A stretch of 12,416 bases of DNA from Acanthamoeba lenticulata (taxonomy: Eukaryota; Discosea; Longamoebia; Acanthamoebidae), in the NCBI GenBank assembly GCA_002179805.1, contig NAVB01001808.1:1-12416 (forward strand), read 5' to 3'. Below, one piece after another: positions 1-8,469 of the stretch. The notes under the pieces were generated by a model, which worked only from the letters and a program-made list of their open reading frames with translations, was not told where the DNA came from and did not search any database. How positions within the stretch are numbered: the first letter of the stretch is position 1; every line of letters starts with the position of its first letter. The position numbers were made by a program, and so were the translations under genes.

Positions 1-44
1 TTCTTCTTTCCGAAGCTGACAACAAATGTCTCCGCCTGGCGCAG

Positions 45-1479
45 CCCCACTGGCCTTCTACGGGACGGGCATCAGCCCCTACGCCTTCACCGACAGCGCG
101 TCGGACACGTTTGCCCAGGCGCACCCTGGTATGTCCCTTCCGCCTCGCTTCGCTGTCGCGCTCCGTTAAGCGCAACTTCTTATCATCACGTCACTGGGGG
201 GGGGGATGGGGCTCAGCCTGCGCGCCGCTGGTCGCCAAGGCCTTTGGACAACTGCAGGAGCTTTCGGCCACGGCCGAGGGCCGCGCGCGCTTCGCACAGG
301 CCTTCAAACTGTGCTCCCCGCTCAACTCGCAGGCCGATGCCGAGGCCGTCATCCAGTGGGTCAACAGCGGCCTGATCGGAATGGCCATGCTCGACTACCC
401 GTTCCCCACCAACTATGGCATCTCCCTGCCCGGTGCGTCCTTCCTTCATTCGCTCGTTGTTGGGCCTTGTCGTGGTGATGATGATGATGATGATGATGAA
501 GAAGACAGAGGATAAAAAAACATCGATGATGACGATGCCCTTGTGCTGCAATTATGCAGGATGGCCCGTCAACCGGACCTGTGACCGACTTGTGGAGAAG
601 GCCGGTGACGGGTTGGCCGAGGCCTTTGCCTATGCCATCGGCGTGTTCTACAACAACACCGGCGCCAACTCGTGCTACGACATCACCCGGTGCGCGTCTT
701 CTTTTGCTTCTCTTCTTCTTCTTCTTCTTCAATGTCGCGGGGTGGCTCACGGCCAGGCACCTCCCAGGGACGTGCCTGATTGGGGCAAGTGCTGCGGGTG
801 GGACTACCTTCACTGCACCGAGGTACGTCTTCATCGCCGTGGTTCGGTCGCGATTTAAATTGGCCATGTCTCTTATTGATGGCCCACATGGAGCTTCACA
901 ACAACAACAACAGGTCTACCTCCCATCGGGCAGTTCGGGCATCTTCCCGAGCGCCACCTACAACCTCACGGCCGACATTCAGCAGTGCCAGCAAGAGTTT
1001 GGCGTTACCCTCCGTCCCAATTGGTATGCTACTGCTGCATGAAGTGGGAACCTCGAGGCACTCACGTACAATACGCGCACACAGGGCTCGGATTCAGTTT
1101 GGTGGCTTCAACCTGACGGCCTCGAGCAACATCATCTTCTCCAACGGTCTTCTCGGTACATGCTGTTTCTCTTTACAATCTCTTTACGCGCCTCTCTCAC
1201 ACCTGCCTATTTACGCGCTGCGCCTCAGACCCGTGGCACACGAGCGGCATGCTCAAGTCGCTGTCGGACTCGCTCATCGCGATCGTCATCCCCGAGGTGC
1301 GTGATGCGCTCAAGCTCGAATAGACAGCCCTTGACTCACATTTCTTGCAGGCGGCCCATCATCTGGACCTCTGGGCGCCCTCTCCCGAGGACCCGATCTA
1401 CGTGCAGCGCGCACGCGAGCAGGAGGCGCAGCTCATCGACAAGTGGCTTCGCCAGTACTGGGCAGGCCTCCGCCCTTGA
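45..1479 (+). CDS. Serine carboxypeptidase S28 family (prolylcarboxypeptidase/DPP7-like), 3' part
   Basis: Family S28 enzymes are secreted or lysosomal serine peptidases that cleave next to proline. Inferred exons are 45-128, 217-432, 560-689, 768-822, 914-1023, 1085-1155, 1229-1296 and 1351-1479 (stop TGA 1477-1479). All introns are GT-AG, and phases match across every junction. The joined product has about 286 residues and includes SNIIFSNGLLDPWHTSG, which carries the catalytic Asp in LLDPW, and IPEAAHHLDLW, which carries the catalytic His. Both blocks are hallmarks of PRCP and DPP7. The nucleophile Ser (GGSYGG region) would lie upstream of the window, so only the C-terminal half is seen. 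Several Cys and N-glycosylation sequons (NRT, NNT, NLT) fit a secretory protein. Bases 1-44 look like an intron tail: an in-frame stop lies at 17-19 and a GCAG acceptor ends at 44. Which proline-specific activity it has (carboxypeptidase or dipeptidyl-peptidase) cannot be told. Confidence 0.93.
477..497. repeat. (GAT)7 microsatellite in an S28 intron
   Basis: Seven perfect GAT units lie inside the 433-559 intron, followed by GAAGAA. They create spurious poly-Met, poly-Asp and poly-His reading frames in this stretch. Confidence 0.9.
711..730. repeat. (TTC)n run in an S28 intron
   Basis: About six TTC units lie within the 690-767 intron. They form a pyrimidine-rich tract about 40 bases before the acceptor CCCAG that ends at 767. 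Confidence 0.85.
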
Positions 1480-1586
1480 GCACGGCATTTTGATCACTTT
1501 TGTATTTCATTTTTATCATTGTTTAAATTCTTTTCCACTCACCAGCCGGTACGGGATTTGAACCGTTGTTGGCGGCTGCCGTGTCG

Positions 1587-1659
1587 TGTCAGGAGCTTGG
1601 CCGTGTCAATTCCGCGGCATTTGACACGGAGGCGTCACAAAAAATACGGTCGCCTGACA
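1587..1659. promoter_or_regulatory. Cluster of four TALE-type TGACA cores
   Basis: TGTCA occurs at 1587-1591 and 1604-1608, and TGACA at 1622-1626 and 1655-1659: four cores in 73 bp. TGACA is the known core of MEIS/PREP/TGIF-class TALE homeodomains. The cluster lies about 290-360 bp upstream of the ATG of a MEIS-class gene. The cores are read directly; regulation by the gene's own product is inference. Confidence 0.4.
1601..1629. repeat. 9-bp perfect inverted repeat with 11-nt spacer
   Basis: CCGTGTCAA at 1601-1609 is the exact reverse complement of TTGACACGG at 1621-1629. Each arm contains one TGACA core, so the hairpin presents two divergent TALE-type half sites with a GC-rich centre (CCGCGG). 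Confidence 0.85.
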
Positions 1660-1948
1660 TTATCGCCCATTGGGTGGCAACGACAAAAGCTTTCTTCTGC
1701 CCGTTTTTCTCTGCCTCTTCTCGTCAGTCGCAACCGCCACAACCGCTCTCTCCTCCCCCACACCCTCAACCCCACACAGCCTGAGAGGAGTTCACCACCC
1801 GCACGCTTTGTGCCATTTCATTCACTTCCTATCCGTCACCATCGGCTATCACCTCAACCATCACCTCCTCTCTGGACCCTCTTGGCCTCGCGTCACCGAG
1901 AGACAAGAAGAACATACGCAGAGCTCCTAAATAGAAACTTTGGGCAGC

Positions 1949-2838
1949 ATGAAGTTACATGGAGGATACACCCTGGCGCCTCTCGGGCAGTCGCCTTACC
2001 AGCAGCATCAGCTGCCGCCCATGATGTCCTCGCAACAGCAGACTCAGTCTCAGGGCGCGGAGCTACTCCACAACCACGCGCTCTTCCCCGAGGTGCTCGA
2101 CGCCCTGCGTCGATGCGAAGTCGCGGGCCTGAACACCTCCTCTGCCGCAGAACTGGGCCTGGCTGGTGGGGCCCTGCCGTCGGCTTCCTCAACGATCCCC
2201 TCGTCGGCCTTGCCTCCGCTGCCCTCTCATTTTGGGGGCTCGGACGGGGGAGCCGATAGATCGGAATCGGCGGACGTCTACGTGATTAAATACATCGAGC
2301 TCCAGCGCCAGCACGCCACTCAGCTTGAGAAAATCTTCGACCTATGCGACCAATTCTCATCGCGCTACCTGACCCTGCTCAAGGAAGGCGCCCAGCGGTT
2401 CACCACGACCGTTAATGCGGCCCAAGAAGGAAGTGGGGGCAAGCGCAAGGGCGATGTCCTCGAGACGGAGGCCAACAAGAAGAGGCGAGGCAACCTACCC
2501 AAGCGCGCTACCAACATTCTGAAGAAATGGTTATTCGAGCATCTCTTCCACCCCTACCCCAGCGAGGTTCGTCATTTCCGCAGATTCCGGAAGTACTTTA
2601 CGCATCAAGCTTACCCTTTGTACAACAGGAACAGAAACGCCAGCTCGCGAGCCAAACGGGCCTCACCATCAACCAGATAAGCAACTGGTTCATCAATGCT
2701 CGACGACGCATCTTGCAGCCGATGCTGGAGACCGTGCGTCAACAGCAACAACAGATGACCGGCTTCGTCGGCGGCGAGAAGGATGGCAGCGAGCACATGC
2801 ACCAGCTCGAGGGCGAGGACGACCTCCACGAGGAGTAA
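1949..2838 (+). CDS. MEIS/PREP-class TALE homeobox transcription factor
   Basis: Two exons, 1949-2566 and 2629-2838, joined in phase 0 across a 62-bp GT-AG intron; 275 residues. This is a nuclear DNA-binding protein. Residues 39-60 ([20 protein letters not shown]) match the MEIS-A/KNOX1 block, in which an HPLFP motif precedes an EKCE-like motif. Residues 110-147 (including [17 protein letters not shown]) match the MEIS-B block, which binds PBC-class partners in animals. The homeodomain spans about 177-239 with the three-residue loop extension (HPYPSE) and recognition helix [13 protein letters not shown], whose Ile at the TALE-specific position is present. A basic stretch (NKKRRGN) at its start may serve as the nuclear localisation signal. 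The N terminus is Gln-rich and the C terminus has a QQQQQ run and an acidic end. The intron falls directly after PYPSE. The start is the ATG at 1949; an upstream in-frame TTG is not a credible start. The homeodomain call is near certain, the MEIS class likely. Confidence 0.93.
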
Positions 2839-3060
2839 GAGCGAGAGACGCGCGTGTACATAGTTAAATGGAGAGAGACATTGTGCAAGTAGAGACGAAG
2901 GAGAGAGTTGAAGAGAAGACGCGGCGGGCAAGTCATTATCGAATGACACAAAAGCCAATGTATAGAGATAAAGCATCACACAATCGTTGAATGTAAAGCG
3001 AGCAGGACACCAGCATCGTTGGTTCCTGTTGTGTTCCAAGAAGAAGCTCCCTTCTTGTAC
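2839..3060. other. Short convergent 3' intergenic region
   Basis: This 222-bp gap separates the stop codon of the TALE gene (plus) from that of FPGT (minus) and must hold both 3' ends. It is rich in GAGAGA and AT-rich motifs. No ORF with family resemblance and no clear AATAAA is seen on either strand. Confidence 0.6.
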
Positions 3061-5623
3061 TTATTGCGCAGCTTGGATGGCCTGCAGGTGCGTCGCGCGC
3101 TTGCGCATGAGGGTCGGCATGTCCTTCCACTTCAGGGCCTCCTCCCACGACACGCGCCTCGTCCGCTTCAGCTCTTCGTCCTGGTGAACCGAGCCTCCGA
3201 AGATGGCGGCGAGCGCAGCCAGCGACAGACGCAGCGACTCTTCCGGCGAGCTCGCCACCGGGAAGAGTCTGTTGGCGTTGTGAGGAAACAAGAAGAAAGA
3301 ACGAAAACGATCAAGAACGAAGACGACGGGCAAGAGGGGGTCGGACCTGGCGTTCCAGAGGCTGCGCTGCTGCTCACTGGGCGCCCAGAGGGCGTCGGCC
3401 GAGACGCCCAACCGCGCGGCCACTGTGTTCAGCGGCTCACCCCGGAGCTGAAGCAACTGCGGACCGGCCTCGTTCGTCGAGGCAACGCTCTTCTTGAAGT
3501 CGTCGCCGATGCCGAAGAAGGACGTGACCCACATTCCCTGCTCGGCGTCGTCACGATCGGTGTCGCGGATGGGCAGCGTCTGCATGATCAGGTCATCCGG
3601 GATCGCCACCTCCGTGGTCTCGTCGGCCTGCAGGTCGCTGTAGTTGTGAAGCATTCCAGGAATGCCGTGACACGTCAGCTTGCTTACTTACAGTGATGAG
3701 AGGACACTAGTCTAGTGCTTACTTGAGGATGCAGCGACGGCCGATGACGGCTGCGCGCGGAAAGCGGCAGTACTCCACGACCGACATGGCGTGGACGCGC
3801 ACGTCGCCGCCCAGGAGGCAGTGCAGCGTGCTGCACTCGTCCCGCGTCTCGGCGTTCGGCTGGCCCGCGTTGTAGACGTGACGGCTAAACCCGAGCCTTG
3901 GCAGGTTCACGCAGAAATGGTCTGCATTCCAACTTCCATTAGCAGCAATCTTAAAAAAGTATTATTAGAATGTAAAATTAAATATAATGATAAATAAATA
4001 AATAAATGATGAGGGAACAAACCGAGGTACTCTTGGCAGGTGCCGACGTGGATGAAGAGGGACGGGATGAAGGGGATGACATTCAGGCGCACGCCCTTGA
4101 GCAGGTCGTAGAGGTCACGACGGACAGTAGCCAGCGAGTCCGTGACGACGCTCACGTTCCGCGTGTTGGCCAGGTAGCTGTCGTCGGCCTCGCTCCCGAG
4201 CGGCTGCGCGCGTGTGTAGGATGACGTCAGCATGACATCGGCAGCACGAGAGGAGGCGAGGACAGGACGGACCTGCATGAAGTCGCCATAGGCGTCGATC
4301 TCGCACGTCAGCGGCTGCGCGCTCCTGTAGTACTTGAGCAGCGTCTTGGCCACGTTGGTGTCAAAGAAGAAGTTGCTGTCGACCATCACCTGCTGGTTGG
4401 CGAGGAAGGCTCCGGCCTGCTTCATGAGGTCCATCGAGGGCTTGTGCAGGAAGCGTCGGCACGCGTGCACGGGCAGGGCCGCCGCCGGCGACGCGTCGGT
4501 CAGCTGACCGTCGGCGTCGCCAGCGCCGCTGGCCTGCAGCACGCGGTCGGACAGGTTCTGGTCGAGCACGAACACGCCGTGCGTGAGGCCGATCTCGGCC
4601 TCGGCCGGGTGCGACATGGCCGTGAACCCCGTCTGCTGGAAATCACAGCCTGCCCGCAGCGCCACACGCGTTCAGCGACACGACACGACACGACACGACA
4701 CGACACGACACGACACGACACGACACGACACGACACGACACGACACGACGTGGCTCACGAACCGCGGGACTCAAAGAGCTCGATGTCGTCCGCGCAGGAG
4801 ATGAACACGCCGGGGGCCATGTTGCGCGGGAAGTCGATAAACATCACGAACTTGAGCTCCAGCATGGAGCACCCGGGCCCGCCCTCCACTGGCGCGCAGC
4901 CAAATGCGACCAATCGTCAAGGAGGAAGACAAAAGGGATGGAGAGGACATCAAAGCATCATCATCATCAGCGGTCGGTACCGAGCGCGAACGGGACCGAG
5001 GCAAAGATCTTGCCCGTGGCGCTGTGGTTGGGCAGCCGCTTGCTGTAGCCGCCCGCGTGCACGATCAACACCTTCACTGTTGGTTTTTTGTTTGTTTATT
5101 TTAGTATTTTGTTCTTTTTATTTTGGTTGTTTTTGTGGGGCGTTGTAGTAACTGTTGTAGAGCTGCGGGCCGTAGCGCTCGTCGAGAAGATGGAGGACGT
5201 GCATGGTGGACCCGCCGCAGCCAATCTTGTAGCCAGGTGGGTCCTCAATCACGAGGTACCTGTACCAGGTCACGCGTGAGCTACTTTACACCTTCGTGGA
5301 AGAGCTGAGGGGACGAACGTGATCCGAGAAGGGATGGAACCGTTCTTGCAGCGCTCGTCGAGTTGGCACTCATAGAAGCGCTTCTGGTCTTCATCTGCAG
5401 CCGTCACGACGACCACCTCCCAGAAATCTGGAGCGTTCAAGTGTAACCGTGGTGCGCATGAGAGTCATAATCTCCAGAGATCTCTGTCCCCAATTCGCCC
5501 AACGATGAAGTGGGTACTACCTTTCGGCGCAGCGTGGCGAGACTCAGCCAGGACAGCCAAGTAGTCGGCCGTCTTGCGGCGCTGGATAGCAGCAAAGTCA
5601 ACCGACCCACCACCGCTCTCCAT
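3061..5623 (-). CDS. FPGT: Fucose-1-phosphate guanylyltransferase (GDP-fucose pyrophosphorylase)
   Basis: FPGT makes GDP-L-fucose from fucose-1-phosphate and GTP in the cytosolic fucose salvage pathway. Ten exons, in transcript order: 5623-5521, 5427-5292, 5259-5153, 5076-4981, 4888-4763, 4649-4273, 4203-4023, 3921-3723, 3637-3347, 3268-3061. All introns are GT-AG and phases close, giving 607 residues, close to vertebrate FPGT. Diagnostic blocks in order: DFWEVVVVTAADE near the N terminus, KIGCGGST (about 91-98) and HAGGYSKRLPNHSATGK (about 122-138) of the nucleotidyltransferase core, ISCADDIELF, GLTHGVFVLD, RRFLHKPS, CEIDAYGDFMQ, NVIPF, EYCRFPRAAVIGRRC of the left-handed beta-helix-like part, and the C-terminal FFGIGDDFKKSV. 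These follow vertebrate FPGT block for block. No fucokinase (GHMP) domain is present, so this is the stand-alone animal-type enzyme, not the plant or bacterial FKP fusion. Oddities are a 32-nt intron, a satellite-filled intron and an in-frame intron, listed separately. Only 93 bp separate it from the upstream gene. Confidence 0.93.
4204..4272 (-). other. In-frame, stop-free 69-nt intron of FPGT
   Basis: On the coding strand it starts GTCCGTCC after ATGCAG and ends CGCGCAG. It is exactly 23 codons without a stop, so the exons on both sides read through it. Removing it joins GDFMQ directly to PLGSEADDSYLANTRN, which lines up with vertebrate FPGT without a gap; keeping it adds 23 residues with no counterpart. 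Confidence 0.75.
4676..4749. repeat. (CGACA)14 pentanucleotide satellite inside an FPGT intron
   Basis: Fourteen perfect CGACA units plus CGAC make 74 bp (TGTCG on the coding strand). They fill two thirds of the 113-bp intron 4650-4762. No interruption is seen, suggesting recent expansion. The uniform tandem unit without spacers rules out a CRISPR array. Confidence 0.95.
5260..5291 (-). other. Inferred ultra-short 32-nt intron of FPGT
   Basis: Coding-strand sequence begins GTGTAAAG and ends GGTACAG, with a CGTGAC branch-like element in between. Without removal the frame meets TGA. With removal the reading continues (phase 2) into YLVIEDPPGYKIGCGGST, the conserved core. No other donor gives the needed phase without deleting conserved residues. 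A frameshift error or mutation is the alternative. Confidence 0.6.
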
Positions 5624-5716
5624 CGTGAGATACAAGCAAAAAAAAAGGCCAAGAAAATGATTATTTTTGCTTTATGATTTTTAAATCTGTAAAATAATGT
5701 GGGCACAGGACACACA
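5624..5716. other. 93-bp AT-rich spacer between nibrin stop and FPGT start
   Basis: The spacer must hold both the nibrin transcript 3' end and the FPGT promoter on the minus strand. It is strongly AT-rich, with a run of nine T on the coding strand about 15 bases before the FPGT ATG. No coding potential is seen. Confidence 0.7.
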
Positions 5717-8469
5717 TCAGACAAAGGTGGTCTTGCGTCGTCGTGATGACGCCGGGTTCTTTGGGGCGGGAGCGGTAGCCACCGGGGCCGACGAGGTCGA
5801 CGCCGACCGCATGTGTCGCGTGAGCGTGATCGTCGTTGTCGGCTTCGTCGCGGCGGCGCTTTTCGTGCCTCGACTTGTCGACGACGATGATGCGGCCACG
5901 GCGGATCGGGCCGGGAAGAGGCGCGGCTTGGCCTCCCACAGCTCGTCGGCGGCCGTGTCCTGCTTGACCGTCCCGCGCTCTGCGACCAGCCAACGACCAC
6001 CACCATCATCATCAAATGTCAATCCAAGCTGCTCAACGTTGTTGGTAGAAGAGAGGAAGGCTATATATGGCCTATGGGTTGGACCTGTCTCGTTGGACTC
6101 GCGGAGCCAGGCCTCCATCTCCTCTGACGGCTTGCCGTCGTCCTCCACACAGGCAATCACGTGCGGCCGCGCCTTCTGGCTGGCCTCCGCTCCCGCCCTC
6201 GGCCCGCCGGCGTTCTGCACACAAACAAAAACAAAAACAAAAACAAAAACAAACGAGTGAGCGTGAGCACACGGATGCGCCGATCATCAGGCGAGAACAT
6301 CATGGTCGGGGGCAACGACACTCGAACGTGCCTTGGTGAATCGTTTAAAGTTGGGGGCGGTCGAAGAGGCCGGTGAGCGGGCCACGAGGCGCCGCGTGGC
6401 GGTCACCATCAGCCGCTCACCCACTCCGGCTGCCGCGGGCTTGGCCCCGTCCCCCTCGCCCTGGTTATCCGCTGCGGCGACGGCGGTCTCGGCCTCGCCC
6501 ACCTCGCCAGCCTGTTGCTGATGCTGCTGGTGCGCTTCGTCATTGTCGTCGGTCCTGCGCTTCTTCTGGGCTCGCCCACCGTCTGGCGACCTCTGCGGAC
6601 GGTCTTCCTCCTCCTGCTCGAGAACTGCCGCGTGCGATGACGAGTCAATCACCATCGCGTCTCGCGTGGCGCTGCCCTTTCCCTTTGAGGTCTCCGTCGC
6701 TGCCGCCTTCGTTGTCGTCGCCGCTGCCGCTGGCTTTGACTTGGCCGCCTCGGCAGGCGCAGCCGCCGTCTTCTTAGTCGCCGTCGCCGTCGTGGTTTGT
6801 GATTTGGCCGTCGTCTTGGCCGTTCCTCCACTTAGTTCCGCGTCGCTGTCGGGCTGCTGTCGCTTTCGCTTGGCCGTCGCCTTTGTTGTCATCGTCGTCG
6901 TCTCCGGCCACGCCTCCTCTTCCTCATCATCCAGCACGACCACGGACACCGGTGGTGGCGGCGTCGAGGACGGCGTCCGCCGGGCAGAGGCCGTGGACTG
7001 CGACGACCCAGCCTTGGCGGGAGCGGGCGGGACGCAGTAGGACGTGGCGTCGGCCAGGATGATGGCGGTCGCCACCTCCGAGGCCGGAACGGGCCGGGCC
7101 CCGACGCGCTCAAACTCGCGCAGCCGCCGAGCGGCCGCCTGCAGCTCACGCCGGGCGTCCTCGTCTCGGGCCGTCTGCGCGCGCTCGCTCGAGTCAGCCA
7201 GCAAGCGGCAGCGCTGAACGGGCTCGTGTGGAGAACGTACCGCCACAGGAGGCACAACGACGCAGGCGAGCCGGTGCGTCTGGTAGAATGACGGCGCGTC
7301 GTCAAATTCTTCGGTCGTGGCCTGGATCACGCGGCCACCGAGCACTGCGAGGAGCTCCCCGAGCTCAGCCTGGATGGTGGAGTGGTCAGCCCACCGAGGA
7401 GGAGCACAAAGGGGGAGGGGGGAGAGGCCTGCACGAACCTGGCTGCTCGACAGAATGACAAAGGTCCTGCCCTCAAACAGGCCGGCGTACTTGGCCGCGG
7501 CCGCGTCGGCGGACGTCTGATGCTGGGCGCCGGCGGTCAGGCGCAGATGCTCCCGCATGGCCCGAGCCTCGTCGCCATCGCCGGGCCGCACGTCGGGGGC
7601 GTAGTTGGCCAGCGGCGGGAGCGGCGCGGCCAGACCAGGTCGGTCGACGATGGCCTGCAGGTAGGCCGGCGTGACGATGGGCAGCCCGGCGACGAGCGAG
7701 CGCAGCAGCTGCAGGCCGGCCGGCGGTCCCGAGTGGCCTAGGTCGATCGCGCCCACGACGCTCAGCGTCGCCCGATCGGCCTCAAACGTCACGTGCCCGC
7801 CTGGTCGGCCAAGGCCGTCAGGGACTCTGCTGAGCCAAGGGGCAAAGGGCAGGCCGCGCGTCCGTACCGAGTTGGTGAATGTGCTTGAGAACGGTGGCCT
7901 GCTGGGCGGGCGCGAGGCCATCACCGCAGAGAGCGACCAGCGGGACAAAGCCAAGGCGGTAGACATCGGGACTCACACCGAACCGCAGCTCATCGCCCTC
8001 GCTGAGCGTGAGGTCGGCAGCGCCCGTCGGCACCCGCTCGCCATTGAGGAGGGTGCCAAAGCGCGAGCGGTCAGTGAGAGCCACCCGTGGACGTCGCTCG
8101 GGCAGGGCCAGGTCGGTCTTGGCGTGCGTCACTTCAAGCTCGGCATGCAGGCGAGACACCGACTTGTCTGTCAAGGCTACTGAACAACCTGGACAGGCAC
8201 ACAACAGCGGGGTGGGGTCGAGATTTTGTGCAGGTTGAGCGCATGGGGGAAGACAGCCACAGAGTCTATACAAGAAGGAAGGAACCTTTGCGGCCGATGC
8301 TGTGCTTGCCCGTGTGTAGATAGTGGACCACCTCTGCAGATCAAACAATTCACCAAATTGATGACCACATGCTTGACAGTGAAAAACAACTGGAGATTGT
8401 GTGTACGTGGGGAAGCAGTCACGCACCTGTGCCCTTGCCTTCATGCGGTATCAAGGTCAAGATCCACAT
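5717..8469 (-). CDS. NBN: Nibrin/NBS1-like subunit of the MRE11-RAD50-NBS1 complex
   Basis: Nibrin recruits MRE11-RAD50 and ATM to DNA double-strand breaks in the nucleus. Inferred exons: 8469-8427, 8333-8286, 8188-7868, 7800-7439, 7369-7241, 7174-about 6317, 6214-6085, 5979-5717; about 717 residues (human about 754). The start ATG gives MWILTLIP, like the MW start of vertebrate nibrin. The FHA domain (about 20-105) keeps GRK (Arg29) and SVSRLH (Ser42, His45), the phosphopeptide-binding residues at nearly the human positions. Tandem BRCT follows: about 112-190 (QLGGHVTF, GLPIVTPAYL) and about 244-330 (FEGRTFVILSSSQ, LGGRVI, GARPVP). A low-complexity Thr/Ala/Lys linker of roughly 220 residues leads to NFKRFTKA (about 576-583), matching the MRE11-binding motif, EEMEAWL, and AADELWEAKPRLFPAR (about 640-655), like the ATM-binding end. 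Unlike animals, a basic Ser/Thr/Ala-rich tail of about 60 residues follows. The end of the sixth exon is uncertain by a few codons (6314-6320). An E2F-like site lies just upstream. Confidence 0.87.
6226..6253. repeat. (CAAAAA)n hexamer run in a nibrin intron
   Basis: Four CAAAAA units plus a partial one lie directly upstream, on the minus strand, of the acceptor TGTGCAG ending at 6215. On the coding strand this is (TTTTTG)n, so the repeat supplies the polypyrimidine tract of the 3' splice site. Confidence 0.85.
7175..7240 (-). other. In-frame, stop-free 66-nt intron of nibrin
   Basis: The coding strand starts with a strong GTACGT donor, has a CTGAC branch-like element about 20 nt from the end, and finishes GCGCGCAG. 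It spans 22 codons without a stop. With it removed, the distance from CVV to the GARPVP block is 29 residues, the same as I recall for human nibrin; retained, it is 51. Confidence 0.75.
7370..7438 (-). other. In-frame, stop-free 69-nt intron of nibrin
   Basis: The coding strand begins GTTCGTG after AGCAGCCAG and ends CACCATCCAG, with a GGCTGAC branch-like element shortly before the end and C/T-rich content. Its 23 codons contain no stop. Removal joins FVILSSSQ to AELGELLAVLGGRVI and restores BRCT alignment to nibrin. Confidence 0.75.

Larger units (their letters stand above)
1480..1948. other. Intergenic region between the S28 peptidase and the TALE homeobox gene
   Basis: No gene is supported here. 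The first 60 bases are T-rich and probably hold the 3' end of the peptidase transcript. Bases 1587-1659 hold four TGACA/TGTCA cores and a hairpin (separate entries). From about 1690 to 1880 the plus strand is pyrimidine-rich, rich in CTC, CCC and TTC, as expected of a promoter or 5' leader. No clear TATA box is seen. Confidence 0.7.

Noticed and set aside
213..867. Overlapping ORFs on both strands with poly-Met, poly-His, poly-Asp or poly-Lys stretches.
   Set aside because: They are translations of the (GAT)n and (TTC)n intron microsatellites and of antisense S28 exons; none resembles a protein family.
1544..1577. Possible minus-strand tRNA: a B-box-like GGTTCAAATCC plus nested AGCCG/CGGCT and ACGG/CCGT stems.
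   Set aside because: The T stem does not pair as a standard 5-bp stem with a 7-nt loop, no D arm or A box is found at the right distance, the matching acceptor strand is only about 20 nt away, and no T run follows.
1940..1948. Upstream in-frame TTG start for the TALE homeobox gene.
   Set aside because: Non-ATG initiation is not needed; the first ATG at 1949 gives a sensible N terminus.
4676..4749. CRISPR-like array.
   Set aside because: It is a 5-bp unit repeated without spacers, inside an intron of a eukaryotic gene.
6543..7040. 165-residue plus-strand ORF rich in Val, Ala and Ser.
   Set aside because: It is the antisense of the nibrin low-complexity linker; strong GC bias on the other strand keeps it open.
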